Positions 42,364-51,210 of a stretch of DNA of 64,000 nt are shown one piece after another. Below the pieces are notes generated by a model. That model did not search any database, was not told the origin of the DNA, and was given only the letters and a program-made list of their open reading frames with translations. The position numbers and the translations under genes were made by a program. The DNA lies in contig NZ_JAJOYR010000001.1 in the NCBI RefSeq assembly GCF_021202945.1, forward strand, positions 1,779,543 to 1,843,542, in the 5' to 3' direction. The stretch's first letter is position 1, and every line of letters begins with the position of its first letter. Source of the DNA: Stenotrophomonas sp. SY1. GTDB lineage: Bacteria > Pseudomonadota > Gammaproteobacteria > Xanthomonadales > Xanthomonadaceae.

Positions 42364-44745
42364 ATGAAATTCTCCGAAAGCTGGCTGCGCAGCCACGTTC
42401 CCACCAATGTCTCGCGCGATGAACTGAGCGCGGTGCTGACCGCTATCGGCCTGGAGGTCGAGGAGGTCACGGCACTGGGCGATGGTTTGGACAACGTGGT
42501 GGTGGCGCGCATCGTCGAAGCCGAGCGCCATCCGGAGGCCGACCGCCTGCAGGTGTGCAAGGTCGACGCCGGGCAGGGCGAGCTGCTGCAGATCGTCTGT
42601 GGCGCGCCGAATGCGCGACCGGGTCTGGTTGCACCGCTGGCGATGGTGGGCGCGCAGATCGGCGAGCTGAAGATCAAGCCGGCCAAGCTGCGTGGCGTGG
42701 AGTCCAACGGCATGCTGTGCTCGGCCAAGGAACTGGGCCTGGACAATGATGCGTCCGGCCTGCTGGAGCTGCCGGACGACGCGCCGGTGGGTACGTCGCT
42801 GGTCGAGTACCTCGGCCTCCCGGACGCCAGCATCGAGATCAAGCTGACCCCGAACCGTGCCGATTGCTTCAGCGTGCGCGGTATTGCCTTCGACGTGGCC
42901 GCGGCCACCCGTAGTGAAGTGAAGCCGTTCGTGGCCGAGGCAGTCGCTGCGCAGGGTTCGCGTGAACTGCCGATCCAGCTTGACGCAGGCGCTGAAGCGC
43001 CGCGCTACCTGGGCCGTGTCATCGAAGGCGTCAATGCCGCCGCAATAACGCCGCTGTGGATGGCCGAACGCCTGCGCCGCAGTGGTGTGCGCCCGGTGTC
43101 GCTGCTGGTGGACATCACCCAGTACGTGATGCTGGAACTCGGCCAGCCGATGCACGCCTACGACCTGGGCACTTTGAAGGGCAGCATCGGCGTGCGCCGT
43201 TCGCGCGCGGGTGAAAACCTGAAGCTGCTCGACGGTCGCGATGCCGCGCTGGACGACAGCTTCCTGGTGGTGACCGATGCCGACCGTCCGGTCGGTCTGG
43301 CCGGCCTGATGGGCGGCTTCGACACCCGCGTCACCGACGACACCACCGAGGTGTTCCTGGAGGCTGCGCATTTCGCGCCGGCCGCGATCATGGGCCGTGG
43401 TCGCAAGCTGGGTCTGCACACCGACGCTGGGCACCGTTTCGAGCGTGGCGTGGATCCGCAGTTGCCGCGTATCGCGATCGAGTATGCGACGCATCTGGTG
43501 CTGGACCTGGCCGGCGGCACGCCGGCGCCGGTAACGGAAGCTGTGCGCGAGGCCGACCTGCCGGTTGCCGCCGCCATTCCCCTGCGTCGCGCCCGCATCC
43601 TGCGCGTGTTGGGCATCCAGATTGCCGATGTTGAAGTGGAGCGCATCCTGCGTGCGCTCGGCATGAGGGTCGAGGCCGTCGCCGATGGCTGGAGCGTGAC
43701 CGGCCCGAGCAGCCGCTTCGATATCGCCATCGAAGAAGACCTGATCGAGGAGCTGGCCCGCATCCACGGTTACGACCAGGTTCCGACCACGCTGCCGGGT
43801 GGTGCTTCGCGCATCGCCATGCCCAGTGAGACGCGTCTGGATGACCTGACCGTGCGTCGCCAGCTGGTGGCGCGCGAAATGCTGGAAACCATCAACTTCG
43901 CCTTCGTCGATGCGCAGCTGCTGTCGCAGTGGCGCCAGGACGAGGGGCTGGTGGCGCTGGCCAATCCGCTGTCGGCTGAGCTTGCCGTGATGCGACCGAT
44001 GCTGTTGCCGGGGCTGGTCGCAACGCTGGGCCGCAACGTGGCCCGTCAGGCCGGGCGTGTGCGTCTGTTCGAGATTGGCCGCGTGTTCGCCCAGCAGCCG
44101 GGCGAAGGCAAGCCGGCGCCGCAGGAGACCGTGCGCATCGCCGCTGCCGTGTGTGGTGATGCCGCCGCGCTGCAGTGGGGCGAGAAGACCCGCAAGGTCG
44201 ATTTCCATGACCTGAAGGGCGACCTGGAATCGCTGGCCGCCGCTTCCGGCGCCGTGCTCGAGTTCCGTGCGTCGCAGCGTCCTTACGCGCATCCGGCGCG
44301 TTCGGCCGACATCTGGCGTGATGGCCAGTGCATCGGTTGGATCGGTCAGCTGCATCCGCGCCTGGCCAAGGCCATGGAGATTGATGTCGAAGTGCTGGGC
44401 TTCGAGCTGGATCTGGAGCCGCTGGCGGTGCGCGCATTGCCGCGTTCGACCGAACTGTCGCGCTTCCCGGCGGTACGTCGGGATCTGGCCGTGGTGCTGG
44501 CTGAACAAGTCAGCTGGGCGGCCTTGTCGGCCACCATCGAGCAGGCCGCCGGTCCGTTGCTGCGCGAGGTGGTGCTGTTTGACCGCTATGTCGGCCAGGG
44601 TGTCGAACCGGGCTTCAAGAGCTTGGCTATGGGCTTGATTTTGCAGGACAAGTCGCGCACTCTCACGGATCGTGACGTGGAAGCAGTGGTCGCCGATGTG
44701 GTGGCCGCCGCCGAGCGTGAACACGGCGCAAAGATCCGTGGTTGA
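42364..44745 (+). CDS. pheT: Phenylalanyl-tRNA synthetase beta subunit
   Basis: The 793-residue subunit carries an N-terminal tRNA-binding OB domain (about 40-150, HPEADRLQVCKVD), the B3/B4 editing domain (about 210-385), B5 (about 400-475), a non-catalytic synthetase-like core and a C-terminal ferredoxin-fold anticodon-binding domain (about 700-793). ATG 42364 starts MKFSESWLRSHV, the family N terminus. Confidence 0.97.
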   Translation: MKFSESWLRSHVPTNVSRDELSAVLTAIGLEVEEVTALGDGLDNVVVARIVEAERHPEADRLQVCKVDAGQGELLQIVCGAPNARPGLVAPLAMVGAQIGELKIKPAKLRGVESNGMLCSAKELGLDNDASGLLELPDDAPVGTSLVEYLGLPDASIEIKLTPNRADCFSVRGIAFDVAAATRSEVKPFVAEAVAAQGSRELPIQLDAGAEAPRYLGRVIEGVNAAAITPLWMAERLRRSGVRPVSLLVDITQYVMLELGQPMHAYDLGTLKGSIGVRRSRAGENLKLLDGRDAALDDSFLVVTDADRPVGLAGLMGGFDTRVTDDTTEVFLEAAHFAPAAIMGRGRKLGLHTDAGHRFERGVDPQLPRIAIEYATHLVLDLAGGTPAPVTEAVREADLPVAAAIPLRRARILRVLGIQIADVEVERILRALGMRVEAVADGWSVTGPSSRFDIAIEEDLIEELARIHGYDQVPTTLPGGASRIAMPSETRLDDLTVRRQLVAREMLETINFAFVDAQLLSQWRQDEGLVALANPLSAELAVMRPMLLPGLVATLGRNVARQAGRVRLFEIGRVFAQQPGEGKPAPQETVRIAAAVCGDAAALQWGEKTRKVDFHDLKGDLESLAAASGAVLEFRASQRPYAHPARSADIWRDGQCIGWIGQLHPRLAKAMEIDVEVLGFELDLEPLAVRALPRSTELSRFPAVRRDLAVVLAEQVSWAALSATIEQAAGPLLREVVLFDRYVGQGVEPGFKSLAMGLILQDKSRTLTDRDVEAVVADVVAAAEREHGAKIRG

Positions 44746-44766
44746 GGCGGGAGACAGGGAGCAGGC

Positions 44767-45066
44767 ATGGCATTGACCAAGGCGGAGATGGCGGATCGTC
44801 TGTTTGACGAGGTCGGTCTGAACAAGCGCGAGGCCAAGGAGTTTGTCGACGCGTTCTTCGATGTGCTGCGCGATGCATTGCAACAGGGACGTCAGGTGAA
44901 GCTGTCCGGTTTCGGAAATTTCGACCTGCGGCGCAAGAATCAGCGCCCGGGCCGCAATCCCAAGACCGGTGAGGAAATTCCGATTTCCGCCCGCACGGTG
45001 GTGACCTTCCGTCCGGGCCAGAAGCTCAAGGAAAGGGTAGAGGCATATGCTGGATCCGGGCAGTAA
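44767..45066 (+). CDS. ihfA: Integration host factor alpha subunit
   Basis: The 99-residue DNA-bending protein pairs with IHF-beta. It has the HU/IHF arms with [25 protein letters not shown] and starts [18 protein letters not shown]. Its last 20 bases overlap the following MerR gene. Position after pheT is conserved in gammaproteobacteria. Confidence 0.98.
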   Translation: MALTKAEMADRLFDEVGLNKREAKEFVDAFFDVLRDALQQGRQVKLSGFGNFDLRRKNQRPGRNPKTGEEIPISARTVVTFRPGQKLKERVEAYAGSGQ

Positions 45067-45403
45067 CCGCGAACTTCCGCCGATTCCGGCCAAGCGCTAC
45101 TTCACCATTGGTGAAGTCAGCGAGCTGTGTGACGTCAAGCCGCACGTGCTGCGCTACTGGGAAACCGAGTTTCCCAGCCTTGAGCCGGCCAAGCGCCGTG
45201 GCAACCGTCGCTACTACCAGCGCCACGATGTGCTGATGGTGCGGCAGATCCGCAGCTTGCTGTACGAACAGGGCTACACCATCGGTGGTGCGCGTCTGCG
45301 ATTGGAAGGTGATGGTGCCAAGCAGGAATCTGCCTTGAGCAACCAGATCATCAAGCAGGTGCGCATGGAGCTGGAAGAAGTGCTGCAGTTGCTTCGTCGC
45401 TGA
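45047..45403 (+). CDS. MerR-family transcriptional regulator
   Basis: The 118-residue protein starts with the MerR helix-turn-helix ([25 protein letters not shown], split here as about residues 14-38) followed by the [13 protein letters not shown] wing and a C-terminal helix that would form the dimer coiled coil. No effector-binding cysteine pattern or domain is present. It is encoded right after ihfA in many gammaproteobacteria; its regulon is not known to me. ATG 45047 lies inside ihfA. Confidence 0.92.
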   Translation: MLDPGSNRELPPIPAKRYFTIGEVSELCDVKPHVLRYWETEFPSLEPAKRRGNRRYYQRHDVLMVRQIRSLLYEQGYTIGGARLRLEGDGAKQESALSNQIIKQVRMELEEVLQLLRR

Positions 45404-45425
45404 ACCATTTTTGATTCAAAGCCGG

Positions 45426-45431
45426 TATAAT
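45426..45431 (+). promoter_or_regulatory. -10 box (TATAAT) for tRNA-Pro
   Basis: Perfect TATAAT located about 35 bases before the tRNA-Pro 5' end. A -35 element is not evident at 16-18 bases. Confidence 0.55.
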
Positions 45432-45465
45432 CGCCGGCTCGCCGCAAGGCGAAGCAGTAAACGTT

Positions 45466-45542
45466 CGGGGCGTAGCGCAGCCTGGTAGCGCATCTGCCTG
45501 GGGGGCAGAGGGTCGTCGGTTCAAATCCGGCCGTCCCGACCA
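45466..45542 (+). tRNA. tRNA-Pro(GGG)
   Basis: The 77-nt gene has anticodon loop CTGGGGG with GGG at the anticodon position, acceptor stem CGGGGCG/CGTCCCG, T-loop GGTTCAAATCC and encoded CCA. A recombinase fragment lies 73 bases downstream in the opposite orientation, so this tRNA may have been an integration target. Confidence 0.97.
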
Positions 45543-45559
45543 ATTACTGCATCAAGAAC

Positions 45560-45592
45560 AAGGGCTTGCACTTCATCGTGCGAGCCCTTTTT
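45560..45592 (+). terminator. Intrinsic terminator after tRNA-Pro
   Basis: An 11-bp stem (45561-45571 with 45578-45588) with a six-base loop and a TTTTT tail. Confidence 0.88.
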
Positions 45593-45614
45593 CGTTGTGG
45601 TCACTAAGTGTCCA

Positions 45615-45905
45615 CTATTGCGGCAACGAAATGCCGGTGCTTACGGCTTGCCACGGTGCTTCGTGGCCACCCAAATAGTGCTCAGTCATCGCCACATTGC
45701 TGTGGCCCATCAGCGCCTGGATTTGCTCATTCGTCCAGCCGGCTTCCTTCAGCAGGGCACCGCCCAGACTGCGGATTTCGTGGAACGTCGGCGGATTGCC
45801 CATGTCGACGCTAGCAGCATCGCGTGCCGTGGCGAACGCGCGCGACAGCTGTTCCGGCAGCACCTGGGTGTGATGCTTCCGGTCATTGGACGAAGCCCGT
45901 CCAAG
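45615..45905 (-). pseudogene. Tyrosine recombinase (phage integrase) C-terminal remnant
   Basis: The leftward frame encodes only the C-terminal catalytic end of a lambda-type integrase: PPTFHEIRSLGGALL with the H-x-x-R box, then QALMGHSNVAMTEHYL with the Gly-His and the tyrosine nucleophile. The N-terminal DNA-binding domains and the first catalytic arginine are absent; homology appears to begin near 45880, and the sequence upstream is not in a continuing recombinase frame. A residual piece of a lost integrative element beside tRNA-Pro is the simplest reading. Confidence 0.8.
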
Positions 45906-46266
45906 GTGGTGATCACCAACCGCTGCGGTATCTCGTTGCGACAAGCCGCGCCGAATCAAAGGTGGTTCGGCCGGATGATCGACGCATGGTCCGTCAGATG
46001 ATGGGGCCGAATCTGGTGAGGCATCGTGGCGTGCCCGGCATGAAGTTGCCCGAGCGGGTTGTGCGCGGAATCAGGTGCGTTTGACCCGGCATCCGGACTT
46101 CAGCGCCGATTCCGTCGGTTCCACCGTCGCCCGCGGAGAAAAGACCTGGTCTTAACTTCTCCACTGTTATTTGTGCCCGAACCGGACCCGGTTCGATGCA
46201 GATATGTGGTCGCGGCGAGTCCAATCCGTCGGTTATCAACGCAATACTGCCCGCAGGAGCAATGCC
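45906..46266. other. Stretch without recognisable gene after the integrase remnant
   Basis: About 360 bases with frames on both strands but none resembling a family I know. The integrase frame runs open to about 45959 without recognisable homology. A ribosome site AGGAG (46254-46258) near the end belongs to the next gene. Confidence 0.5.
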
Positions 46267-46848
46267 GTGAAGACCGCCAAGAGAATCGTGTTGCCCGTGT
46301 TGTTTGCCGTGATGGCAGTGACAGCCGCACACGCGGCAGAGGTGGCGGGGGAGAAGTGGCCCGCAAGCAAGGTGGGTGATGCAACCCCGAACGCCGAAGG
46401 CATGCCGGCGGCCCTGGCCAAGAACCTTGCCACGTTTGATGATCTGGATTTCCGCGTGTACACGAAACAGGCGTGGGATGACCTGCATCTGAGTCATGCC
46501 GAGAACATCGTCGTGCACTATCCCGACGGCCACACCACGACGGGCCTTCCGGATCACATCAAGGAACTGGATTTCATGTGGACCTTCGCGCCGGACAATC
46601 GAATCATCGAACACCCGGTTCGTTTTGGCACGGCGGACGCGGAGTGGACGGCGGTCGGCGGTTTCATCGAAGGGACCTTCACCAGGCCGATGGTGCTTGC
46701 CGATGGCACCGTGATTCAGCCCACCGGGAAGAAGTACCGATTGCCGATGGCGACCCTGGGACGCTGGAACAAGCAGGGGCAGATGGTGGAGGAGTTCCTC
46801 TATTGGGACAACGCCGCCTTCATGAAGCAACTCGGTGTCGGCAACTGA
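46267..46848 (+). CDS. Secreted SnoaL-like (ester cyclase family) protein
   Basis: The 193-residue protein begins with a typical signal peptide (KR, then hydrophobic IVLPVLFAVMAVTAAHA, cleavage after about residue 23). The mature part fits the SnoaL/NTF2-like fold: FRVYTKQAWDDLHLSHAENIVVHYPDG and the terminal MVEEFLYWDNAAFMKQLG, which matches the end of ester cyclase family proteins. GTG 46267 has AGGAG eight bases upstream. Substrate unknown. It follows an accessory segment and precedes a non-coding stretch, so acquisition by transfer is possible. Confidence 0.8.
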   Translation: MKTAKRIVLPVLFAVMAVTAAHAAEVAGEKWPASKVGDATPNAEGMPAALAKNLATFDDLDFRVYTKQAWDDLHLSHAENIVVHYPDGHTTTGLPDHIKELDFMWTFAPDNRIIEHPVRFGTADAEWTAVGGFIEGTFTRPMVLADGTVIQPTGKKYRLPMATLGRWNKQGQMVEEFLYWDNAAFMKQLGVGN

Positions 46849-47126
46849 GTTGTTCAGCGGCACCGTTCGGGCCGATGGCCAGCAGGGAGTGAGGCATCAG
46901 GCCTTGAGCATCGGTGCTTGAGGTGGAATGGTCCCGCGTTTGGCGGATGCCAAACGTGGCGCCAGGCGGCTGTTGATCCGGCCACTGGTCGAATCCAGCG
47001 CGAAAGAAGTCGCCTCCAGGTATCGAAGGTTGCCGTCGCGGCTTCTGCTTTCTGGGCAGCTGCGTGCGCCCTGCGGGATCACCGCGCGGTAGGTGGCCCG
47101 TCAGGGTTGGGGGTATCGGCGCAGGC

Positions 47127-47576
47127 TCAAGGGGCGATGGCGTATACGTAGAAATCGTTGTCCCGGACCCATCCAAGGCCCTCATAGAGCCTTTGCGCAG
47201 GGAGGTTGTCCTTGGCGGTCTGCAGCTCCACGCGGCCGGCGCCAAGTTCTCTTGCGGTAGCAACAGCGTGCTCCATCAACGTGCGGGCTACGCCTTGGCG
47301 GCGTGCTGTCGGGGACACGAACAGGTCATAGAGAACGAAACTCCTGGTCGCTCCGACGGAGTCGAACATCGGGTAGAGCTGTGTGAAACCCAGAGTCTTG
47401 TCGGCCTGGTCGGTGGCAATCAGCACCAGGGACGAACCCTCTGCCAGCCGGTCGCTCATGAAGGTTCGTGCCAGTGCCAGGTCTGCGGGCTGACCATAGA
47501 ACTGGCGGTACTGATCAAACAGCACAGCAACCGGCTCAAGGTCTTGCGGGGTGGCCTGGCGAACGGTGATGGACAT
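47127..47576 (-). CDS. GNAT-family N-acetyltransferase
   Basis: This 149-residue single-domain acetyltransferase has the acetyl-CoA-binding motif A, VLYDLFVSPTARRQGVARTLMEHA (R-x-x-G-x-A form, at about 88-108), and motif B with RLYEGLGWVRDNDFYVYAI. Substrate cannot be inferred. It is transcribed alone toward the left. The 278 bases between it and the SnoaL-like gene hold no frame I recognise. Confidence 0.9.
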   Translation of the reverse strand: MSITVRQATPQDLEPVAVLFDQYRQFYGQPADLALARTFMSDRLAEGSSLVLIATDQADKTLGFTQLYPMFDSVGATRSFVLYDLFVSPTARRQGVARTLMEHAVATARELGAGRVELQTAKDNLPAQRLYEGLGWVRDNDFYVYAIAP

Positions 47577-48063
47577 AGGCGATCTCTTCGATATGGATCA
47601 ACAAGCGGCCTGGCGAATGAGGCCTTCAGGTTCACGCATTGCGCGATTCCTGGAACGGCGCTCTTTGTTTGGTGGTGGGGCGAGCAGGTGCGTTCACCGA
47701 AGGCACTTGGTTGCTTCATCCCGGCAGCATTTCGAAGTGCTGGAATTGCCGCGAGCAACCATGAGGCAGGCTGATACGGCGGCATCGCAGTCCCGAGATA
47801 TGACGTTCTTCTTGCGATCGATGCTAGGGCGTGTCTTGTGACGGATCCGTCCACTCGGCTGGACAGTTCAGCTGCGTTTGCCAATTGAAGGTCTGCTTCA
47901 GAACCGTGTGTCCAGGCCCGACCACTCCTGTCCAATGACCGCGATCGAGATCAAGGGCAGGCACTTGATTGGTACTCGCCGATTTTGTTCATCCGGGCAT
48001 GGCGTGGCCTTTGCTAGCCTGCCGACTACATCCGCAATGCACTTGCAGTCCGGGAGCCGGCAC
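47577..48063. other. Stretch without recognisable gene (487 bases)
   Basis: No frame here resembles a known family on either strand and no transposase, tRNA or long repeat is visible. It presumably holds the promoters of the GNAT gene and the lipoprotein gene. Confidence 0.5.
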
Positions 48064-48330
48064 ATGAAATCGATCGCTCGTTGTTTCGCCATGGTGGCGG
48101 TGGTGGGAATGATGGCTGCCTGTGCGCCGCGCGAAAACAAGGTGGATCCAGGTCCGCAACGGATCGGCATGGCAAATCCGGCTTCGACGCATTGTGTCGA
48201 GAAAGGCGGGAAGCTGGAGATCAGGAAGGACAGCGATGGCAATGCGTCTGGCATGTGCCATCTGCCGGACGGAACCCAGGTCGAGGAGTGGGAGCTGTTC
48301 CGGCGGGACAACCCGGCAGGGAAGGATTGA
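48064..48330 (+). CDS. DUF333 domain-containing putative lipoprotein
   Basis: The 88-residue protein has a signal sequence ending in MAAC (C20), a lipobox with a less common Met at -3. The mature part carries the DUF333 signature NPASTHCVEKGGKL and MCHLPDGTQVEEWELFRRD, found in small envelope proteins of the putative hemolysin/inhibitor group. Function unknown. ATG 48064 is the start of the signal peptide; in-frame upstream sequence lacks a plausible N terminus. Confidence 0.88.
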   Translation: MKSIARCFAMVAVVGMMAACAPRENKVDPGPQRIGMANPASTHCVEKGGKLEIRKDSDGNASGMCHLPDGTQVEEWELFRRDNPAGKD

Positions 48331-48383
48331 TGCGGATTGGATGACGCCTGGCGCCGGTCTTCGTGATCCGTCCCTAGGTGCAA

Positions 48384-49352
48384 TCAGTAGCGTGCGAACC
48401 GCTGGCGATACTGCGCTGGCGTGAGCTGCGTGAGTTCCTTGAACATGCGCCGCAGGTTGGAGTCGCTGCTGAAACCCAGATCAGTGCTGATGGTTGATAG
48501 CGGCACAGTGGTCAGTGTCAGCCGTTCGGCGGCCTGCGCCAGCTTGATGCGTCGTACATAGCTTGCCGCTGCGGTGCCGGTTTCCTTCTTCACCCTGCGT
48601 GCCAGGGTGCGTTCGGATGTGCACAGCGCCTCCGCGAGCCGGGACAGGATGATCTGCTCGGCGGGCAGTGCTTCCACTGCCATATGCAATTGCCGCAGCA
48701 ATGGACTGGGTTGTTGGATGAGGCTGATGGCGCGGAATGCATCGTGCGTCTGGGTGGGACGTGGCAGCACCATCAACGTGACCAGTTCGTGCAGGATCGC
48801 CGGGCTCACGCTCTGCTCGATCAGCGCCTGGGCAATGGGCAGATAGCCGTTGACGCCGCTTGCGGTGGCGTTGCCCGCACCGAAGATGCAGGTGCTGTCG
48901 CTCTGCCAGCGAACCTTGGGATGCTGCTTGATCAGCGCATCCAGCAACCACCAGGTGGCGGTTGCTGGCTGCCTGTCCAGGCGGCCGGTTGCTGCGACGA
49001 GGCTGACCCCGACGCAGTAACTCCAGATGCGGCAACGTGCCGGCAGCCGGGAGAGCGCGGCAACAAGCGTCGCGTTGGATTGCAGGGTGGTTTCCACGTC
49101 GTGTGTCGACTCCGCCCAGAAACCCGGAACCAGGATGGCGTCGAGCGCGAGCGCATTGACGGCGTGGCTGGCCTGCATCACAAGGCCCTGGTTGCACGTG
49201 ACCGCTCCGGCCTGCACGCCGACGAAGTGGGTCTGGAACAGCGTTTTGCCGGTGCGCCGGTTGGCGGCATGCAGCAGGTCGGCGAAACCCAGAAGGCCGG
49301 CGGGCATGCAGTCGGGGAAGAGCAGCAGGCCGATCTGGAGGGGGCGGGGCAT
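48384..49352 (-). CDS. AraC-family regulator with DJ-1/PfpI-like domain (GlxA type)
   Basis: The 322-residue protein has an N-terminal DJ-1/PfpI-like domain (about 5-190, IGLLLFPDCMPAGLLGFADLL) and a C-terminal AraC double helix-turn-helix (about 225-320, ILSRLAEALCTSERTLARRVK and LGFSSDSNLRRMFKELTQLTPAQYR). An upstream ATG at 49388 would add 12 residues and is a valid alternative. It is divergent from the metallo-hydrolase gene starting about 90 bases away, which is a likely target. Confidence 0.9.
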   Translation of the reverse strand: MPRPLQIGLLLFPDCMPAGLLGFADLLHAANRRTGKTLFQTHFVGVQAGAVTCNQGLVMQASHAVNALALDAILVPGFWAESTHDVETTLQSNATLVAALSRLPARCRIWSYCVGVSLVAATGRLDRQPATATWWLLDALIKQHPKVRWQSDSTCIFGAGNATASGVNGYLPIAQALIEQSVSPAILHELVTLMVLPRPTQTHDAFRAISLIQQPSPLLRQLHMAVEALPAEQIILSRLAEALCTSERTLARRVKKETGTAAASYVRRIKLAQAAERLTLTTVPLSTISTDLGFSSDSNLRRMFKELTQLTPAQYRQRFARY

Positions 49353-49443
49353 GGCGTGAATTGAATGGTTTGTGTCGGTTGTCGCCATTATGGCAATGGC
49401 CGCGCATGGCCACCATGGAGCGCATCTTCCCGAGGGCTTCATG

Positions 49444-50232
49444 ATGAAAATCCAGCAGATCCGCAACGCCACGCTCATTGTTGAATTGGCCGGCTATCGC
49501 ATCCTGGTCGACCCGATGCTGGCGGCAAAGGGCGCGCTACCGCCGCTGCGGGTGCTGTCGGGGCTGCGTCGCAATCCGCTGGTCGCGTTGCCTGACGACG
49601 TCGAGCAGGCGCTGCAAACCGTTACCCATTGCCTGATCACCCATTGCCAGAAGGGCCATTTCGATCATCTGGACCGGGCCGGCAAGCGCTGGCTGCGGGA
49701 GCGGCGTATCCCGGTGATCTGCACACCGCACGACGCCGCGTATCTGCACGCGCGCGGTTTGAACGTGCATTCGCTGCCCGAATCGCATGGCACGCCCAGT
49801 CCGTTCCTGGGTGGCAGCATTCGCACCGTGCCGTGCGTGCATGGGCAAGGCGTGGTTGGGCGCTTCATGGAGCACGGCGTCGGTTACCTGATCGAGGTAC
49901 CGGGCGAACCTAGCCTGTATCTGGCGGGCGATACCGTGCTGACGGATGTCGTCCGCAATTTCGTCAGTACCCATCAACCCGACGTCTGCGTGATTCCGGC
50001 CGGGGGCGCGCGCTTCGATATCGGTGGCGAAATCATCATGGGGCTTGAAGAAGCAGTGGCCTTTACCCGGATCAGCAGCGGAATCGTGATTGCCAATCAT
50101 CTGGAGGCGCTGAGCCATTGCCCGGTGCGCCGCAGCGGTTTGGCGGCAGCGGCGGTGCACGCAGGTGTTGCGGGCAGATTGCGGATTCCCGCAGATGGCG
50201 AGGTGCTGGAGTTTGCCGCGTTGTCGCGCTGA
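49444..50232 (+). CDS. Metallo-beta-lactamase-fold hydrolase (UlaG-like), unusual metal motif
   Basis: This 262-residue protein starts KIQQIRNATLIVELAGYRILVDPMLA, the N terminus of UlaG-like metallo-hydrolases. The metal-binding segment reads ITHCQKGHFDHLD, giving H-x4-H-x-D-H rather than the usual H-x-H-x-D-H. Later metal ligands are plausible in YLAGDTVLTD and IANHLEAL. Tandem ATGs at 49441 and 49444 are possible; the second is better spaced from GAGGG. Substrate unknown; divergent AraC-type regulator upstream. Confidence 0.82.
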   Translation: MKIQQIRNATLIVELAGYRILVDPMLAAKGALPPLRVLSGLRRNPLVALPDDVEQALQTVTHCLITHCQKGHFDHLDRAGKRWLRERRIPVICTPHDAAYLHARGLNVHSLPESHGTPSPFLGGSIRTVPCVHGQGVVGRFMEHGVGYLIEVPGEPSLYLAGDTVLTDVVRNFVSTHQPDVCVIPAGGARFDIGGEIIMGLEEAVAFTRISSGIVIANHLEALSHCPVRRSGLAAAAVHAGVAGRLRIPADGEVLEFAALSR

Positions 50233-50245
50233 ATTGCGCCGGGTT

Positions 50246-51139
50246 TCAGCTGCCCGCGTTATCCGCCTGCTGCTCGGCCACCAGTCGCAGCCAGGCTTGT
50301 GCGGCGCTGGACAGGTAGCCGCCACGGCGCCAGGCCAGCACCATTTTCCAGTCCAGTTCCGGCTCGTGCAGCGGCACGATGGCTACGTCCGTGCGTTGCC
50401 GCGCGTGGGCGATCATGTGCGGCAGCAGCGCCACGCCGATGCCGGCCGCGACCAAGGCGACGATGAAATCCGGTTGCGCGCTGCGCGCTACTTCGCGTGG
50501 GCTGAAGCCGCGTGTCAGGCAGGCCTGCACGATGCGGCGGTTGAGCATGAAGCCTTTCTCGAACAGCACGAACGGCACGTCGGCCAGGTCGTCCAGTTGC
50601 AGCCCGGCGCGCTCGGCCAACCGATGATTGCGGGGGAGCAGGGCGACCAGCGGTTCAATCCGCACCGGCTGCCATTGCAGGTCATCGGCCACCGGCAGCA
50701 GGCTGGCGGCCAGTTCGATCTCGCCTGCGCGCAGGCTTTCCTCCAACGCCTCGCTGCCGCGTTCGAGGACATGCAGTTCGATCTGCGGGTGCAGTTGGCG
50801 GAAGTGCGCGAATACCGGCGCGAACAGGACGTCGCTGCCCAGCGAGGCCAGCCCCAGGTGCAGTTCGCCACGTTGCAGTCCACGCAGTTCCTGCAGCTCG
50901 CGGAGCATGTCCTCACCTTCGCCCAGAAGCGCCAGGGCGCGGCGATGGACGATCTGCCCGGCGGGCGTCAGCCGCACGCCGTGGCGGGAGCGTTCCAGCA
51001 GGACCTCGCCCAACTCGTCCTCCAACTGGCGGATGGCCTTGCTGACGGTCGGCTGGCTGGCGAACACGGCTTCGGCAGCGGCGGAGAAGCCGTTGTGGCG
51101 GACTACTTCCACCAGCAGCTTGAGTTGCCTGATATCCAT
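50246..51139 (-). CDS. LysR-family regulator (CidR-like)
   Basis: The 297-residue protein has the N-terminal winged helix (about 1-60, AAEAVFASQPTVSKAIRQLEDELG) and a periplasmic-binding-like effector domain (about 90-290). It is divergent from the cidA/cidB-like pair with 71 bases between the starts, and a perfect inverted repeat lies there. This arrangement matches cidR-cidAB, whose regulator responds to acetate or pyruvate overflow in Gram-positives; the effector here is inferred only. Confidence 0.88.
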   Translation of the reverse strand: MDIRQLKLLVEVVRHNGFSAAAEAVFASQPTVSKAIRQLEDELGEVLLERSRHGVRLTPAGQIVHRRALALLGEGEDMLRELQELRGLQRGELHLGLASLGSDVLFAPVFAHFRQLHPQIELHVLERGSEALEESLRAGEIELAASLLPVADDLQWQPVRIEPLVALLPRNHRLAERAGLQLDDLADVPFVLFEKGFMLNRRIVQACLTRGFSPREVARSAQPDFIVALVAAGIGVALLPHMIAHARQRTDVAIVPLHEPELDWKMVLAWRRGGYLSSAAQAWLRLVAEQQADNAGS

Positions 51140-51148
51140 TCCAGAATG

Positions 51149-51172
51149 GAATTCATTGGATGCAATGAATTC
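51149..51172. promoter_or_regulatory. Probable LysR operator in the cid intergenic region
   Basis: A perfect inverted repeat of 10-base arms (GAATTCATTG and CAATGAATTC) with a 4-base spacer contains the LysR T-N11-A core. It lies between the LysR start (51139) and the cidA-like start (51211). A second smaller repeat CCATTC/GAATGG (51136-51149) overlaps the regulator's own start codon and could mediate autoregulation. Confidence 0.7.
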
Positions 51173-51210
51173 ATTTTATTTATGGAATGGTCGGGCGTAC
51201 ACAGGAAGCC

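Noticed and set aside
45597..46001. Rightward frame opposite the integrase remnant
   Set aside because: It is the complement of a sequence with clear recombinase catalytic motifs.
45993..46270. Second copy of the tRNA-Pro 3' end as an attachment repeat
   Set aside because: Only scattered short matches were seen (for example near 46105); no continuous repeat of the tRNA end.
46849..47126. Leftward frame of about 60 residues between the SnoaL-like and GNAT genes
   Set aside because: No recognisable motif, no ribosome site, and composition like non-coding DNA.
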